Source: a bacterium D16-36
Lineage (GTDB): Bacteria > Bacillota > Clostridia > Lachnospirales > Lachnospiraceae
Length of the DNA stretch: 64,000 nucleotides
Assembly (NCBI GenBank): GCA_003611745.1
Contig: RAYF01000015.1
Span: forward strand, 1 to 64,000
Direction: 5' to 3'
The position numbers and the translations under genes are program-made. The notes below the pieces were generated by a model, which saw nothing but the letters and a program-made list of their open reading frames with translations, did no database searches and was not told the DNA's origin. Every line of letters begins with the position of its first letter. Position 1 is the stretch's first letter. Positions 1 to 9,351 of this stretch are shown here, one piece after another.

Positions 1-47
1 GCTGATGTCATTATATCGGTTAATTCTGTGACAATCAATCAGATTTA

Positions 48-173
48 TTAGACGTCAGAATAAACAGGCAGCAACATTAATACGGTGCCTCCATGTCCTT
101 TTGCAGAAAAGCTAGGGACGCCCTGCATGATTGCCTCTATCTCATGGAGATATTTTGTTCCAGTAAAATGCAT
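48..173 (-). CDS. small conjugative-element-type protein, 41 aa
   Basis: Short reading frame beginning MHFTGTKYLHEIEAIM. The start is chosen because AAAGGAG lies 8 nt upstream, whereas the longer in-frame extension has no such site. The sequence resembles small hypothetical proteins carried by Lachnospiraceae integrative elements, but I know no function for them. It follows an RHH-like gene on the same strand, with an 86-nt gap. It may be complete or a truncated remnant. Confidence 0.55.
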   Translation of the reverse strand: MHFTGTKYLHEIEAIMQGVPSFSAKGHGGTVLMLLPVYSDV

Positions 174-259
174 TGTTTCAACTCCTTTCATCAAAAAAAG
201 CGGCATGGATTTTTTTCCATACCGCTTATGTAGTATTGATACTGTTTTCGTTCTTTTTC

Positions 260-586
260 CTACTCGCCAGACTCCATTTCCGTCTCGTCTGCTTTCTCCA
301 TCTCTGCCTCCACTTCCTCGATTGCCTTTTCGATTACACTGATAAGGAATTCTTTCTGTTTGCACCCTTTCCATGCTACTACATTCTTGAGTCTTGTAAA
401 TAACTGCTCGCTTACCTGTACTGCGATTGTTCTTGCTTCCATACGATTCACTCCTTTTTCCATAAAATGTTCTTCGATTACCTGCTGAATAAACTGCTGT
501 GTACTGATGTCTCTCCGCTCAATCTCGGCTCTAACCTTGAGATGCAATGCCACCGGAATCTTTCCGCATAGGTTTTTCATTTCCAT
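260..586 (-). CDS. ribbon-helix-helix-like accessory protein, 108 aa
   Basis: Protein starting MEMKNLCGKIPVALH, preceded by AAGGAG 8 nt upstream; this excludes 21 upstream in-frame residues. The pattern of a short beta-like N-terminus followed by two amphipathic helices (residues ~5-35) and a second similar module (~48-85) is typical of small DNA-binding proteins in conjugative elements. The C-terminus is strongly acidic (repeated Glu/Met). No enzyme motif is visible. The next gene downstream is the 41-aa protein, so the two may form an operon. DNA binding is inferred from general resemblance, not a firm family match. Confidence 0.6.
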   Translation of the reverse strand: MEMKNLCGKIPVALHLKVRAEIERRDISTQQFIQQVIEEHFMEKGVNRMEARTIAVQVSEQLFTRLKNVVAWKGCKQKEFLISVIEKAIEEVEAEMEKADETEMESGE

Positions 587-722
587 TGTACCAGCTCCTT
601 TCCTTGTTTTGTTACAACCACAATACCCTAAACATGTAGATATATCCATTCACAATAACCAACAAATATATTTTGCAAACGTATGCAATAGCAACAATGA
701 TATTTTTGTTTTCATATGCAAA

Positions 723-765
723 AAAACAGATATAAGAATCATTTACTTACCCTTATATCTGTTTT
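723..765. terminator. strong hairpin, likely bidirectional terminator
   Basis: Perfect 14-bp arms (AAAACAGATATAAG and its complement at 752-765) around a 15-nt loop, with A-run and T-run flanks. It sits between the RHH-like gene and the CFI-box gene, consistent with ending the latter's leftward transcript. Confidence 0.6.
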
Positions 766-857
766 ACATTGTATTATTTATTTTTCTTATGTCTCTACAA
801 AAATTTGCTTTATAAGCATTGTCTTTTATTTTAGTTCGATATTAGTAAATACATCAA

Positions 858-1385
858 TTATGAACAACAATATTTTTGTTCATAATCTAAGACATTATTT
901 TTATATATCTGATATGCCATATTATACTCTTTCTGCTCAATTGCTTTTACACATATTTTTATAACTTTATTATATATATCTTCATATATTGAATTAGAAT
1001 TAGGCATACTATCAATCTTTGAAACAATTTTGGGAGCTACTGAATAATAATAGTCTACGTCTTCTTTAGACACAAAATTATCTCTGAACCACCTAAGTAT
1101 CCTTAATTCATAACAATCATCATCAAATTCTTTACCATATCGTTTCATACACGCAGATGTCAAATAACAACCACCAGATGAATTTTCACTATCTGAGTGA
1201 TCTGGCCCATGAGTTTCTGTACTCCAACTCTCATTACCATAATTTACATTAACATGTACTGCGGAATGATCTTCATCAACCGGCTTATCATAAAAATCAA
1301 TATGGTCATTACCATTCTTATCTTCATGCACCTTAATGGTTACACCCTGATCATTTACATAGTTTCCATACTTATCTCGACCCAT
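858..1385 (-). CDS. CFI-box-CTERM-like protein, 175 aa
   Basis: Hydrophilic N-terminal ~70 residues rich in Asp, His and Asn, then a conserved-looking module starting GGCYLTSACMKRYG (~71-84) and continuing RILRWFRDNFVSKEDVDYYY. A Cys-x-x-[TS]-A start followed by RxxRD-F and a YY-P segment is the layout of the CFI-box C-terminal domain family, whose function is unknown. AAGGAGG lies 8 nt before the ATG. The last codons run through an 11-bp inverted repeat (857-886), so the 3' end may double as a terminator stem. No signal peptide is apparent. Neighbouring genes are also accessory. Confidence 0.65.
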   Translation of the reverse strand: MGRDKYGNYVNDQGVTIKVHEDKNGNDHIDFYDKPVDEDHSAVHVNVNYGNESWSTETHGPDHSDSENSSGGCYLTSACMKRYGKEFDDDCYELRILRWFRDNFVSKEDVDYYYSVAPKIVSKIDSMPNSNSIYEDIYNKVIKICVKAIEQKEYNMAYQIYKNNVLDYEQKYCCS

Positions 1386-1513
1386 ACCATTTGCCTCCTT
1401 CTCTAATTAAAAACTAACCATCTAAAACATTAAACTTATCTTTATGATAACTCACTTAATAAATTTTATCAAGTTAAAAAAGCACCATTATTTTACTAAC
1501 GGTACAATAAAAC

Positions 1514-1651
1514 TTACACAACTTTCTTTTGTAGCGGATAACTATTATAATCACACAAATAATCATTATCCGAACATTCCATCCTCCCCTCTACTATTTC
1601 GTTTGGATTTTCCAAAAAGCCACAGTATCTCGTTTCGTCATAGACCTCAAA
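1514..1651 (-). pseudogene. decayed coding fragment
   Basis: An open stretch of 45 codons between two stops with protein-like composition (VYDETRYCGFLENPNEIVEG, then an Asp/Asn/Tyr-rich tail). It has no upstream start in frame. An internal ATG with GGGGAGG nearby could give a 22-residue peptide. It lies in the otherwise gene-free 358 bp between the CFI-box gene and the HEPN-like stub, and could be the tail of a gene once following that stub. I do not recognise the family. Confidence 0.3.
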
Positions 1652-1743
1652 TTATATTCTTTACCTAATTTACACTATACACTCTTTTTCTGCTATTTGT
1701 GTATACTGTTCCCTTTTCCTCTGTTTTGTGTACGCTATACACG

Positions 1744-1926
1744 CTATACACAACAATTTTGATACTCCATTTTAGACAATAACAGGCATTTTAATCCACA
1801 CTCTACAGAATATACCAATAATAAACATCTACTCTGCACAGTTTTATTTGTCCGTTCTAAATACTGATATGCAGCTAAATGTTTACGATATCCATATTTA
1901 TAGTCCCTTCTATCCGCTAATATCAT
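1744..1926 (-). CDS. HEPN-like fragment, 60 aa
   Basis: Short protein MILADRRDYKYGYRKHLAAY followed by SRCLLLVYSVECGLKCLLL. The Ser-Arg-Cys-Leu-Leu-x-x-Tyr-x-Val-Glu-Cys-Gly-Leu-Lys helix resembles the second helix of HEPN-type proteins, which usually exceed 120 residues, so this looks truncated. The RxxxxH ribonuclease motif is not present. GAAGGG lies upstream at suitable spacing. The 3' end runs into a stretch of short GTGTATAGC/GTATACAC repeats (about 1670-1752). Family assignment is tentative. Confidence 0.4.
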   Translation of the reverse strand: MILADRRDYKYGYRKHLAAYQYLERTNKTVQSRCLLLVYSVECGLKCLLLSKMEYQNCCV

Positions 1927-1966
1927 TATATTGTTTCCCTTCTTCTAGTTAATTGTACGCGTCCCT

Positions 1967-2962
1967 CTACCGCGGCAGGTAAATCTCCGCCAGCAGCCCC
2001 TGTTCCTTTCTGGTTACTTTCATGAAGCCGCCATGCTGGAGCACAATCTCCCTTGCCAGATATAAGCCGACCCCAAAGCCTTCCTCCCCTGCCGCACGTC
2101 TCCCACGGTAGAAGCGTTTAAAAACCTGCGCCTCCTCCCCTGCTTCAATCCCAATCCCATAGTCCCTTACCTGTATCCTGGTAAACATCTCATTGTCCTG
2201 AAAGCTAATTTCCACGGCACCTCCCGCAGATGAGTATTTGATGCTGTTATCCAGAAGATTCTGGACGGCTTCACACAGCCAGTTTTTATCATGTAAGACC
2301 TGCAAAGGCTCTGCCGTCAGAAGCTTCAGGCCGACCTGTCTGGCAGCAGCCTTTTTTTCCAGTGCTGCCATGGCCTTAAGCAGTGTTTCCCTGATATCCC
2401 GCTTTTCCTTTTTTATCTGTATGCAATAGTGCTCCAGCCGCGATATCTTTATAAAACTCTCAATCAGAAAAGCGATTTTCCCCTCTGATACCTCAATGGC
2501 ATCCAGATAGAGCGCCAGTTCCTCCCCGGAAGCATCTGCCTTACAGAGGCTTAGATAAACCTCAAGATTCGCAAGCGGCGTACGCAGCTGGTGGGCTATT
2601 TCTGTGATCAGCCTCTTGATACTTTCCTGCTCCTCCCACAGCGCCCTGTCATAATACTGCAGCAGCCCCTGCAGCTTATCCATCTGCCCTGCAAGCTTGC
2701 CATCCAGCGTATCCCTCATAGTGCCGGAAAATACAAGCGGGGTGCGCTCCAGAATATCATTAAACATCCCGGATAGCTCCTCCATCTGCCGCCGGCACAG
2801 ATTCCGCTCCCTTTTTAACAGAGAAACAGTAACTGCCAGCCAAAGAAGGGCTGCCACAGGAAGCGCAGGGCATTGAAACAGATACCCGCAAACGAGGGAC
2901 AGTATCATCACAAATACTGTGCCGCCAACCACCCAGTATTTTTTCCCATCATTCATCTTCAA
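1967..2962 (-). CDS. membrane sensor histidine kinase
   Basis: 331 residues. Two closely spaced membrane segments (about 11-28 and 32-48) leave almost no external loop, the layout of intramembrane-sensing kinases of the BceS type. The dimerisation/phosphoacceptor motif EIAHQLRTPL carries His124. It is followed by an N box (QNLLDNSIKYS), a G1 box (DYGIGI) and a G2 box (GFGVGLYLAREI). The start overlaps the preceding response-regulator gene by 14 nt, so the two are translationally coupled. No peptide-exporter ABC gene lies beside it, so the signal and target are not evident. Confidence 0.9.
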   Translation of the reverse strand: MKMNDGKKYWVVGGTVFVMILSLVCGYLFQCPALPVAALLWLAVTVSLLKRERNLCRRQMEELSGMFNDILERTPLVFSGTMRDTLDGKLAGQMDKLQGLLQYYDRALWEEQESIKRLITEIAHQLRTPLANLEVYLSLCKADASGEELALYLDAIEVSEGKIAFLIESFIKISRLEHYCIQIKKEKRDIRETLLKAMAALEKKAAARQVGLKLLTAEPLQVLHDKNWLCEAVQNLLDNSIKYSSAGGAVEISFQDNEMFTRIQVRDYGIGIEAGEEAQVFKRFYRGRRAAGEEGFGVGLYLAREIVLQHGGFMKVTRKEQGLLAEIYLPR

Positions 2963-3617
2963 ACATATATCCTATTCCATAGACCGTTTTCAAATACACA
3001 GGCTCAGAAGGGTTCTTTTCTATCCTTTTCCGAAGCCTGGCAATTGTAACAAAAAGCGTATTTTCTTCCACAAATGTGCCTTCCGTATCCCAGATTTCCT
3101 GCAGCAGGGCATCCTTCGTCAATACCTGCCCCCTGTTTTGGATAAAATACTCTAACAGCTGGTATTCCTTCGCTGTAACTTTTATCTGTTTCCCACTGAC
3201 AAAAAGCTGCTTTTTATCAAGATCCACCTGCAGGCTGCCGGACTGGAACAGGTTCTTCCCCCGTTTCCTCCGCAGGGCGACATCAATCCTGCGCTTCAAA
3301 ATATCAGTTGAAAAGGGTTTCACAATATAGTCCTCACACCCGGCATCAAAGCCGTGGATGATATCGGCCTCCTCGTCCTTTGCTGTCAGAAGCAGCACGG
3401 GAATTTCCATTTTTTCTGTTGAATAACGGCACAGCTCTATGCCGTCGCCATCAGGCAGGCCAATATCAAGCAGCAGCAAATCCGGCTGCTCCCCCAATAT
3501 CTTCCTGCCATTCTGGCAGTTAAAAGCAGAAAGAACGGCAAAGCCCTCCTTTTGCAGCGCAATCGTAAGCGCCCGGTTCAGCAAGGCATCATCCTCTACA
3601 ATTGCAATCTTCTCCAA
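2949..3617 (-). CDS. OmpR-family response regulator
   Basis: 222 residues. Receiver domain (1-115) has the acidic pair ED at 8-9, phosphoacceptor Asp51 in LLLLDIGLPDGDG and Lys in the YIVKPF motif. A C-terminal winged-helix domain (about 125-220) ends in VYLKTVYGIGYMFE. It is first in a two-gene operon with the overlapping histidine kinase downstream, and is presumably phosphorylated by it. Promoter targets cannot be read from the sequence. Confidence 0.92.
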   Translation of the reverse strand: MEKIAIVEDDALLNRALTIALQKEGFAVLSAFNCQNGRKILGEQPDLLLLDIGLPDGDGIELCRYSTEKMEIPVLLLTAKDEEADIIHGFDAGCEDYIVKPFSTDILKRRIDVALRRKRGKNLFQSGSLQVDLDKKQLFVSGKQIKVTAKEYQLLEYFIQNRGQVLTKDALLQEIWDTEGTFVEENTLFVTIARLRKRIEKNPSEPVYLKTVYGIGYMFEDE

Positions 3618-3643
3618 GCCAAGTCCCCCTCCCTGTTTTTATG

Positions 3644-4345
3644 TCAGTCGTCAGAGCGCCGCCCAAATAACATTATCAGGCGGAGCAGCTGCAGGATTGT
3701 TGAAACAACAGATACCACATATGTCATTGCCGCTGCCGCCAAAACCTTCCTCGCAGCCCCCACTTCATTTTCATATAGAATACTGCGCTCCTTTAAAATG
3801 CGCAGCGCCCTGCCGGAAGCATTAAATTCTACCGGAAGCGTTACCACCTGAAATGCAAGTGTAAAGCCAAAAAGAAGGATTCCCAGATTAAGCAGGCCGG
3901 CAGAGCTCATAACCAACCCAATAACAATAACAGGCCATGACAGCATGGAGCCAAGATTCACCACTGGGACGATGGCATTCCTGATTTTAATCGGCACATA
4001 GCCCACACTATGCTGTACTGCATGGCCGCACTCATGGGCAGCAACCCCCACTGCCGCAACAGATGTGGAGCCATAAACACTGTCTGACAACCGTAAAACT
4101 TTATTTCTGGGGTCGTAGTGGTCTGTCAGGTTCCCGCTGATGCGCTCTATGCGCACATCATGGATTCCCGCCCCCTGCAGAATCTGCGCTGCTGCCTGCT
4201 CTGCAGTCACCCCGCGCATTGTCCCTACCCTGCTATACTTATTAAATGTACGGTTTACATTGGCAGAGGCAAGCATGCAAAGAACTGCCCCTGCAATCAC
4301 AAGTATATATGTTGGGTCAAAATAGTAACCATAATATCCTGGCAT
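3644..4345 (-). CDS. YugP-family membrane zinc metallopeptidase
   Basis: 233 residues starting MPGYYGYYFDPTYILV, the characteristic N-terminus of the YugP/Zn_peptidase_2 family. GAGGA 6 nt upstream selects this start over an in-frame extension. It carries the zinc-binding HECGH motif within GVAAHECGHAVQH and flanking membrane segments (N-terminal ~8-28; two or three in the C-terminal half). Family members are membrane-embedded or membrane-associated proteases of poorly known substrate. It lies 145 bp downstream of polC, with an inverted repeat between them, and may be transcribed separately. Confidence 0.9.
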   Translation of the reverse strand: MPGYYGYYFDPTYILVIAGAVLCMLASANVNRTFNKYSRVGTMRGVTAEQAAAQILQGAGIHDVRIERISGNLTDHYDPRNKVLRLSDSVYGSTSVAAVGVAAHECGHAVQHSVGYVPIKIRNAIVPVVNLGSMLSWPVIVIGLVMSSAGLLNLGILLFGFTLAFQVVTLPVEFNASGRALRILKERSILYENEVGAARKVLAAAAMTYVVSVVSTILQLLRLIMLFGRRSDD

Positions 4346-4381
4346 AATAGTCCTCATTTCTGCACACATTCTCTTTACGCA

Positions 4382-4418
4382 GCAAATTTGTGCCAAGTGT
4401 GCACAGACACAAATTTGC
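4382..4418. repeat. 11-bp inverted repeat upstream of yugP-like gene
   Basis: GCAAATTTGTG at 4382-4392 and its exact complement at 4408-4418, separated by 15 nt. It lies 37 bp upstream of the YugP-like start codon and ~70 bp beyond the polC stop. It has no adjacent T run on the leftward strand, so an operator or RNA hairpin is as likely as a terminator. Confidence 0.45.
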
Positions 4419-4490
4419 AAAGCAAGCATCGTTTCCTATGGGAAAAATATATTTTTTGCAGTCCCTAACTCCCGGAAAGCATTAAAAATG

Positions 4491-7400
4491 TCACATTTCC
4501 ATAAAATCAAGCAGCGATATCTGGTTTGTATGCGGCAGATCCCCCATAAGCCCCAGCCTCGCCATTGCGTCAACTGTATTTGCGCTTACTTTACAGCGGT
4601 TCTTGAAATCCTCCCTCGATAAAAACGGCCCCTTCCCGGCTTCATCCTCTATCATTTCGGCAGCTTTATCGCCAAGCCCGTCTATCGTCGCAAAAGAAGG
4701 CATCAGTTTACCATCCACAATCTGGAAGCGGTTTGCCTTAGAGCGGTAAATGTCAATTTTGACAAAGCCAAACCCTCTGGCATACATCTCCTGCACAATC
4801 TTCATATCTTCTAGTGTACTCTTCTCCTTATCAGATAATTCATTTTTACGGCTCTGATAATCGTTCATATAGTATTCCAGCCGCTCCCTGCCCATGCACA
4901 TCAGCTCATAGTCAAAAGACGTAGCGCGGATGCTAAAATACGCCGCATAGTAAGCCAGCGGATAGTAAACCTTAAAATATGCCACACGAAGGGCCATCAT
5001 CACATATGCCGCTGCATGTGCCTTCGGGAACATATATTTTATCTTATTGCAGGATTCCAGATACCATTCCGGGACATTACATGCCTTCATGTCAGCCTCC
5101 ATATCCGGCGATAGCCCTTTGCCCTTACGGACACTTTCCATAATCTTAAAAGCGCGCTCATTTTCCACGCCCATATGAATCAGGTATGTCATGATATCGT
5201 CACGGGTACAGATGGCCGAGGACAGCGTACAGTATCCTTCCGTAATATAATACTGCGCATTGTTCAGCCAGACATCCGTCCCATGGGACAGCCCTGATAT
5301 CCGCACCAAATCCGAAAAATTCTTCGGCTTGGCATCAAGAAGCATGCCGATGACAAACGGCGTGCCAAACTCTGGAAGCCCCAGACAGCCGAGCGTACAT
5401 CCGCTGATGTCTTCCGGTGTGATGCCAAGTGCCTCTGTGCTGGCAAAAAGCGACAAAACCCTGCTGTCATCCATCCGTATCTTTCCGGCATCGATATCCG
5501 TAAGGTCTTCTAGCATACGGATCATCGTCGGGTCCTGATGCCCCAGAATATCCAACTTCAAAAGGTTGGCGTCTATCTTATGGTAGTCAAAGTGGGTTGT
5601 TATGATTTTTGTCGTCATATCGTTTGCCGGATGCTGCACAGGCGTAAACGTATAGATTTCCTCCCCCACCGGAAGCACAACGATACCGCCCGGATGCTGC
5701 CCCGTCGAACGCCTTACCCCCTCGCAGCCATGGGCAATCCGCTCAATCTCCGCACTCCGCTTTGTAAGGTTTCTCTCCTCACAGTACTTTTTTACATAAC
5801 CGTACGCTGTCTTTTCCGCAAGCGTGCCAACCGTCCCTGCACGGAATGTCTGTCCTGCACCGAATATTACCTCCGTATAGTCATGTGCATTACTCTGATA
5901 CTCACTGGAAAAGTTAAGGTCGATATCCGGCTCTTTATTGCCCTTAAATCCCAGAAATGTCTCAAAAGGAATATCATGCCCCTCCTTTTCCAGCACCTCA
6001 CCGCACACCGGACATACTTTATCGGGCAAGTCACATGCCGAGTTGCCGGAATGCGCCTTTAATTCCTCCGAATCAAAATCACAGTAATGGCATTTTTTAC
6101 AGTAATAATGTGCCGGGAGCGGGTTAATCTCCGTGATCCCTGACATCGTTGCGGCAAACGATGAGCCGACGGAACCCCTTGAGCCAACCAGATAACCATC
6201 CTCATTGGATTTCCAGACCAGCTTCTGCGCAATAATATACATAACTGCATATCCATTGCTGATAATAGAATTCAGCTCCCTCTCAAGCCGTTCCGTGACA
6301 ATGGATGGAAGATCCGGCCCATAGATTTCATGTGCCCTGTTATAACAGATTTCCCGCAGGTTCTGATCTGAGTTTTCGATTTCCGGCGGACATTTTCTCG
6401 GGCTGCAAGGCTGTATTTTATCTACCATATCAGCAATAAGATTCGTATTGGTGATCACTATCTCCTCTGCCTTCTTTGCCCCAAGGTACTGGAACTCTGC
6501 CAGCATTTCATCCGTTGTGCGGTAATAAAGCGGCGCCTGCAAGTCCGCATCGGCAAACCCCTTTCCTGCCATAATAATACGGCGGTACACTTCATCCTCC
6601 GCCTCAAGAAAATGCACATCACAGGTAGCCACAACCAACTTATTGTAAATTTCCCCTAACTCCACAATCCTGCGGTTAATTTCCATCAGGTCATTTTCAT
6701 CCTGTATCTGCGGATACTTGTCAGCATCCCGTATCATAAAGGCATTATTGCCAAGCGGCTGTATTTCCAGATAATCATAAAAATTCACCAGCCTGTCAAT
6801 TTCCTCCTCCGGTTTCTCTTCCACAAGGGCACGGTACAGCTCTCCCGCCTCGCAGGCGGATCCAATCATCAGCCCTTCCTTCCATTTGAGGTACAGGCTT
6901 TTAGGAAGCTTCGGGCGGCGGTTAAAATATTTAAGGTGTGATTCTGAGACAAGGCGGTAGAGATTTACACGCCCTGTTTCATTTTTTGCCAGAATGACAG
7001 CATGGTACGCAGGCATCTTCTGAACCGCGGCAGCGTCAGGTACGCTGAATGCATTTAATTCCGCTAACGTGCCAATTCCCTTTTCCCTGAGCCTCTCCGC
7101 CATCCTGATAAATATCTCTGCTGTCGCCCCCGCGTCATCTACGGCACGGTGGTGGTTTTCCAGTGAGACGCCAAGCCGTTTTGCCACAGTGTCCAGTTTA
7201 TAACGCTTCAAATCCGGCAGCAGCGCCCTTGCCACTGCCACAGTATCAACCACAGTGAAGTCCACGTCAATTCCCTGCTCCCCTGCCTTCTCCATAATAA
7301 ATCCCATATCAAAGCCTGCATTGTGCGCCACCATCACACAATCCCCGCAAAATGCCATAAATTCCGGCAGGACTTCTTCTATCGTGCGGGCACCTGCTAC

Positions 7401-9329
7401 CATGGAATCATCAATCCCTGTCAATTTCTGTACAGGATACGGGATTGGGCGTTTCGGATTGACAAATGTGCTGAACCTCTCCCCTAATTTCCCATTTTCT
7501 ACTTTTACCGCACCGATTTCGATAATCTGGTTGCTTTTAGGGCCTATCCCTGTTGTCTCCAGATCAAATACCACAAAATCTCCCTGCAAATCCTGCCCCT
7601 TGTCATTTTTCACCGCCTCAATCAAATCATCAACAAGGTACGCCTCCACGCCATAGAGCATTTTAAAATCTTCCTCTGCGGATACCTCATGGTCAGCGTC
7701 CGGAAATGCCTGCACGACACCGTGATCCGTTATGGCAAGCGCTTTATGCCCCCAGCTTTTTGCCAGTTTAACAAAATCCCTGACCGGGACCACAGAATCC
7801 ATCTCACTCATCTGCGTATGGGCATGGAGCTCCACACGCTTTAACCCCTCATGCAGGTCCATACGCTTGACACGGGTGTCCACGCCCGGTTTGATTCCCC
7901 TCACGGATGCAATCGTAATCTCACGGCTGTATGTATCATACATCGGGTTCCCCTTAAGCTTTAAGAACTTTCCCTTCTGGATATTTCCGCGCATCAGAGC
8001 CAGCTCTTCCTTCTCCAGAAAGATCTTAACCATAATGGAATCCGTAAAATCCGAGATGCTGAACATATAGATAACTTTTTCATTGCGGATTTCCCGTTCC
8101 TCCACGCCGGTAACCATGCCCTCAACCACCACTTCTTTTATCTCGCCCTGTATATCTGCGATCTTAATCAGCTCGCCATCACAATTTCTTCCGTAAAAGC
8201 AGTCTTCATCAACCGCGCCGCTTCCCCATTTCGACTTCACCCTGCCATATGTATTCCGCTTTTCATACCCCTTCTGCGTGCGTTCCTTATAACCATTCTT
8301 TTTCGTTTCCTTTGCGGATGCTTCTTTCCTTGGCTTCTCCGTGGAATGGCTGTCCACAGCCGCTTCTTTCCCGTCAAGCGGCACATCAAAGCCCATCATT
8401 GCCCCATTTCCGCCGGACGGCACGTCAAAGCCCATCATCGCACCGTTCCCACCGGATGGCACATCAAAGCCCATCATCGCACCGTTCCCACCGACTGGCA
8501 CGTCAAAGCCCATCATTGCCCCATTTCCGTCAGGCAGCACATCATATCCGGCGCCATATCCATCTGCATCCATAGCTAAATCCGCCGCACCATACTGCCC
8601 CGGCGCTTCCCCCAAAACATCAGATCCGTTTGTGCCATCCGGCGGATTAGCGGCGCCTGCCCCACTATAAAGCGGCACACGGTCCACACCTATATCCGCG
8701 TTCTGCCCACCGCTGTTTTTTCTGACAGGCTTCTCCTTATAATAATTTCTGACATGTGTACTGGAAAAATACCCCTGTGCATTCCGGCGGAACACCTCAT
8801 GCCCTTCCGGCTGCCTATCCTGACAGGGAAGGGTGAAATCCACCGACACTTCCATCAAAAAACCCGCCTTGCTTTGGAAGATTTCTTTGATAATTTCAAT
8901 AAACTGCCCCTCCCTTGCCCGGAACAGCACATCATCCTCACACACAACCTGAAAAAGGTTTCCCTCTACCGTAACTTCCCCGTGATAGACCATATTAAAT
9001 AAAAGGACATTTTTTTCCTTAAGAATCAATAATACGCTTTCTTTGTACTCCCCCCAGAACTCTTCCGGGGTATACTGTTCTGAAAGCAGAAAATGCTCCC
9101 TGACCGATGCCAGAAAGCCTGTTTTTTCCATATTATGGTTTAATGCATACTCCAGCAGCCCAATCTCACGAAAGGCAATGATATGGTCGCTTTCAATATA
9201 AACCGTTACCGTCTTTAATTCCTTTGTAAGGATAACCCTTTTGACAGACACGTTAGAAAATATTTTTCTCTGCCTGTCTGTCAGTGACAGCCCCTCAAAT
9301 GTATCTAGTAATAACTGCTCCATTTCCAT
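4491..9329 (-). CDS. polC: DNA polymerase III alpha subunit, PolC type
   Basis: 1612 residues; PolC is usually about 1430-1470. Order: PolC N-terminal domain (1-~175), a long low-complexity insert (~195-365), OB fold (~375-480), PHP first half (LHAHTQM, ~500), inserted DEDD exonuclease (VVFDLETTG, ~585), PHP second half, then palm and fingers with zinc-cluster Cys pairs (CKKCHYC, CPVCGE) and the catalytic PDIDLNFSS (~1133). It is the replicative leading-strand polymerase with its own proofreading. The excess length is mainly the insert, which contains four 13-residue tandem repeats. ispG lies immediately upstream (22 nt), so co-transcription with the isoprenoid/envelope cluster is plausible. 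Confidence 0.97.
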   Translation of the reverse strand: MEMEQLLLDTFEGLSLTDRQRKIFSNVSVKRVILTKELKTVTVYIESDHIIAFREIGLLEYALNHNMEKTGFLASVREHFLLSEQYTPEEFWGEYKESVLLILKEKNVLLFNMVYHGEVTVEGNLFQVVCEDDVLFRAREGQFIEIIKEIFQSKAGFLMEVSVDFTLPCQDRQPEGHEVFRRNAQGYFSSTHVRNYYKEKPVRKNSGGQNADIGVDRVPLYSGAGAANPPDGTNGSDVLGEAPGQYGAADLAMDADGYGAGYDVLPDGNGAMMGFDVPVGGNGAMMGFDVPSGGNGAMMGFDVPSGGNGAMMGFDVPLDGKEAAVDSHSTEKPRKEASAKETKKNGYKERTQKGYEKRNTYGRVKSKWGSGAVDEDCFYGRNCDGELIKIADIQGEIKEVVVEGMVTGVEEREIRNEKVIYMFSISDFTDSIMVKIFLEKEELALMRGNIQKGKFLKLKGNPMYDTYSREITIASVRGIKPGVDTRVKRMDLHEGLKRVELHAHTQMSEMDSVVPVRDFVKLAKSWGHKALAITDHGVVQAFPDADHEVSAEEDFKMLYGVEAYLVDDLIEAVKNDKGQDLQGDFVVFDLETTGIGPKSNQIIEIGAVKVENGKLGERFSTFVNPKRPIPYPVQKLTGIDDSMVAGARTIEEVLPEFMAFCGDCVMVAHNAGFDMGFIMEKAGEQGIDVDFTVVDTVAVARALLPDLKRYKLDTVAKRLGVSLENHHRAVDDAGATAEIFIRMAERLREKGIGTLAELNAFSVPDAAAVQKMPAYHAVILAKNETGRVNLYRLVSESHLKYFNRRPKLPKSLYLKWKEGLMIGSACEAGELYRALVEEKPEEEIDRLVNFYDYLEIQPLGNNAFMIRDADKYPQIQDENDLMEINRRIVELGEIYNKLVVATCDVHFLEAEDEVYRRIIMAGKGFADADLQAPLYYRTTDEMLAEFQYLGAKKAEEIVITNTNLIADMVDKIQPCSPRKCPPEIENSDQNLREICYNRAHEIYGPDLPSIVTERLERELNSIISNGYAVMYIIAQKLVWKSNEDGYLVGSRGSVGSSFAATMSGITEINPLPAHYYCKKCHYCDFDSEELKAHSGNSACDLPDKVCPVCGEVLEKEGHDIPFETFLGFKGNKEPDIDLNFSSEYQSNAHDYTEVIFGAGQTFRAGTVGTLAEKTAYGYVKKYCEERNLTKRSAEIERIAHGCEGVRRSTGQHPGGIVVLPVGEEIYTFTPVQHPANDMTTKIITTHFDYHKIDANLLKLDILGHQDPTMIRMLEDLTDIDAGKIRMDDSRVLSLFASTEALGITPEDISGCTLGCLGLPEFGTPFVIGMLLDAKPKNFSDLVRISGLSHGTDVWLNNAQYYITEGYCTLSSAICTRDDIMTYLIHMGVENERAFKIMESVRKGKGLSPDMEADMKACNVPEWYLESCNKIKYMFPKAHAAAYVMMALRVAYFKVYYPLAYYAAYFSIRATSFDYELMCMGRERLEYYMNDYQSRKNELSDKEKSTLEDMKIVQEMYARGFGFVKIDIYRSKANRFQIVDGKLMPSFATIDGLGDKAAEMIEDEAGKGPFLSREDFKNRCKVSANTVDAMARLGLMGDLPHTNQISLLDFMEM
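8380..8535 (-). repeat. four 39-bp tandem repeats inside polC
   Basis: Four consecutive 39-bp units (8380, 8419, 8458, 8497) encode the 13-residue unit GGNGAMMGFDVPS with substitutions only at the ends of the unit. The array is in frame and lies in the linker between the PolC N-terminal domain and the OB fold, around residues 265-317. Near-identity of the copies implies recent slippage or unequal recombination; copy number is likely to vary between strains. Confidence 0.95.
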
Positions 9330-9351
9330 GCCACCTTCCGCCTGACGGCTG

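Noticed and set aside
8249-8670. Rightward frames inside polC with SKPIIAPFPP-type repeats
   Set aside because: They are the complementary strand of the polC tandem repeat. No ribosome site, and the repeat keeps the PolC frame.
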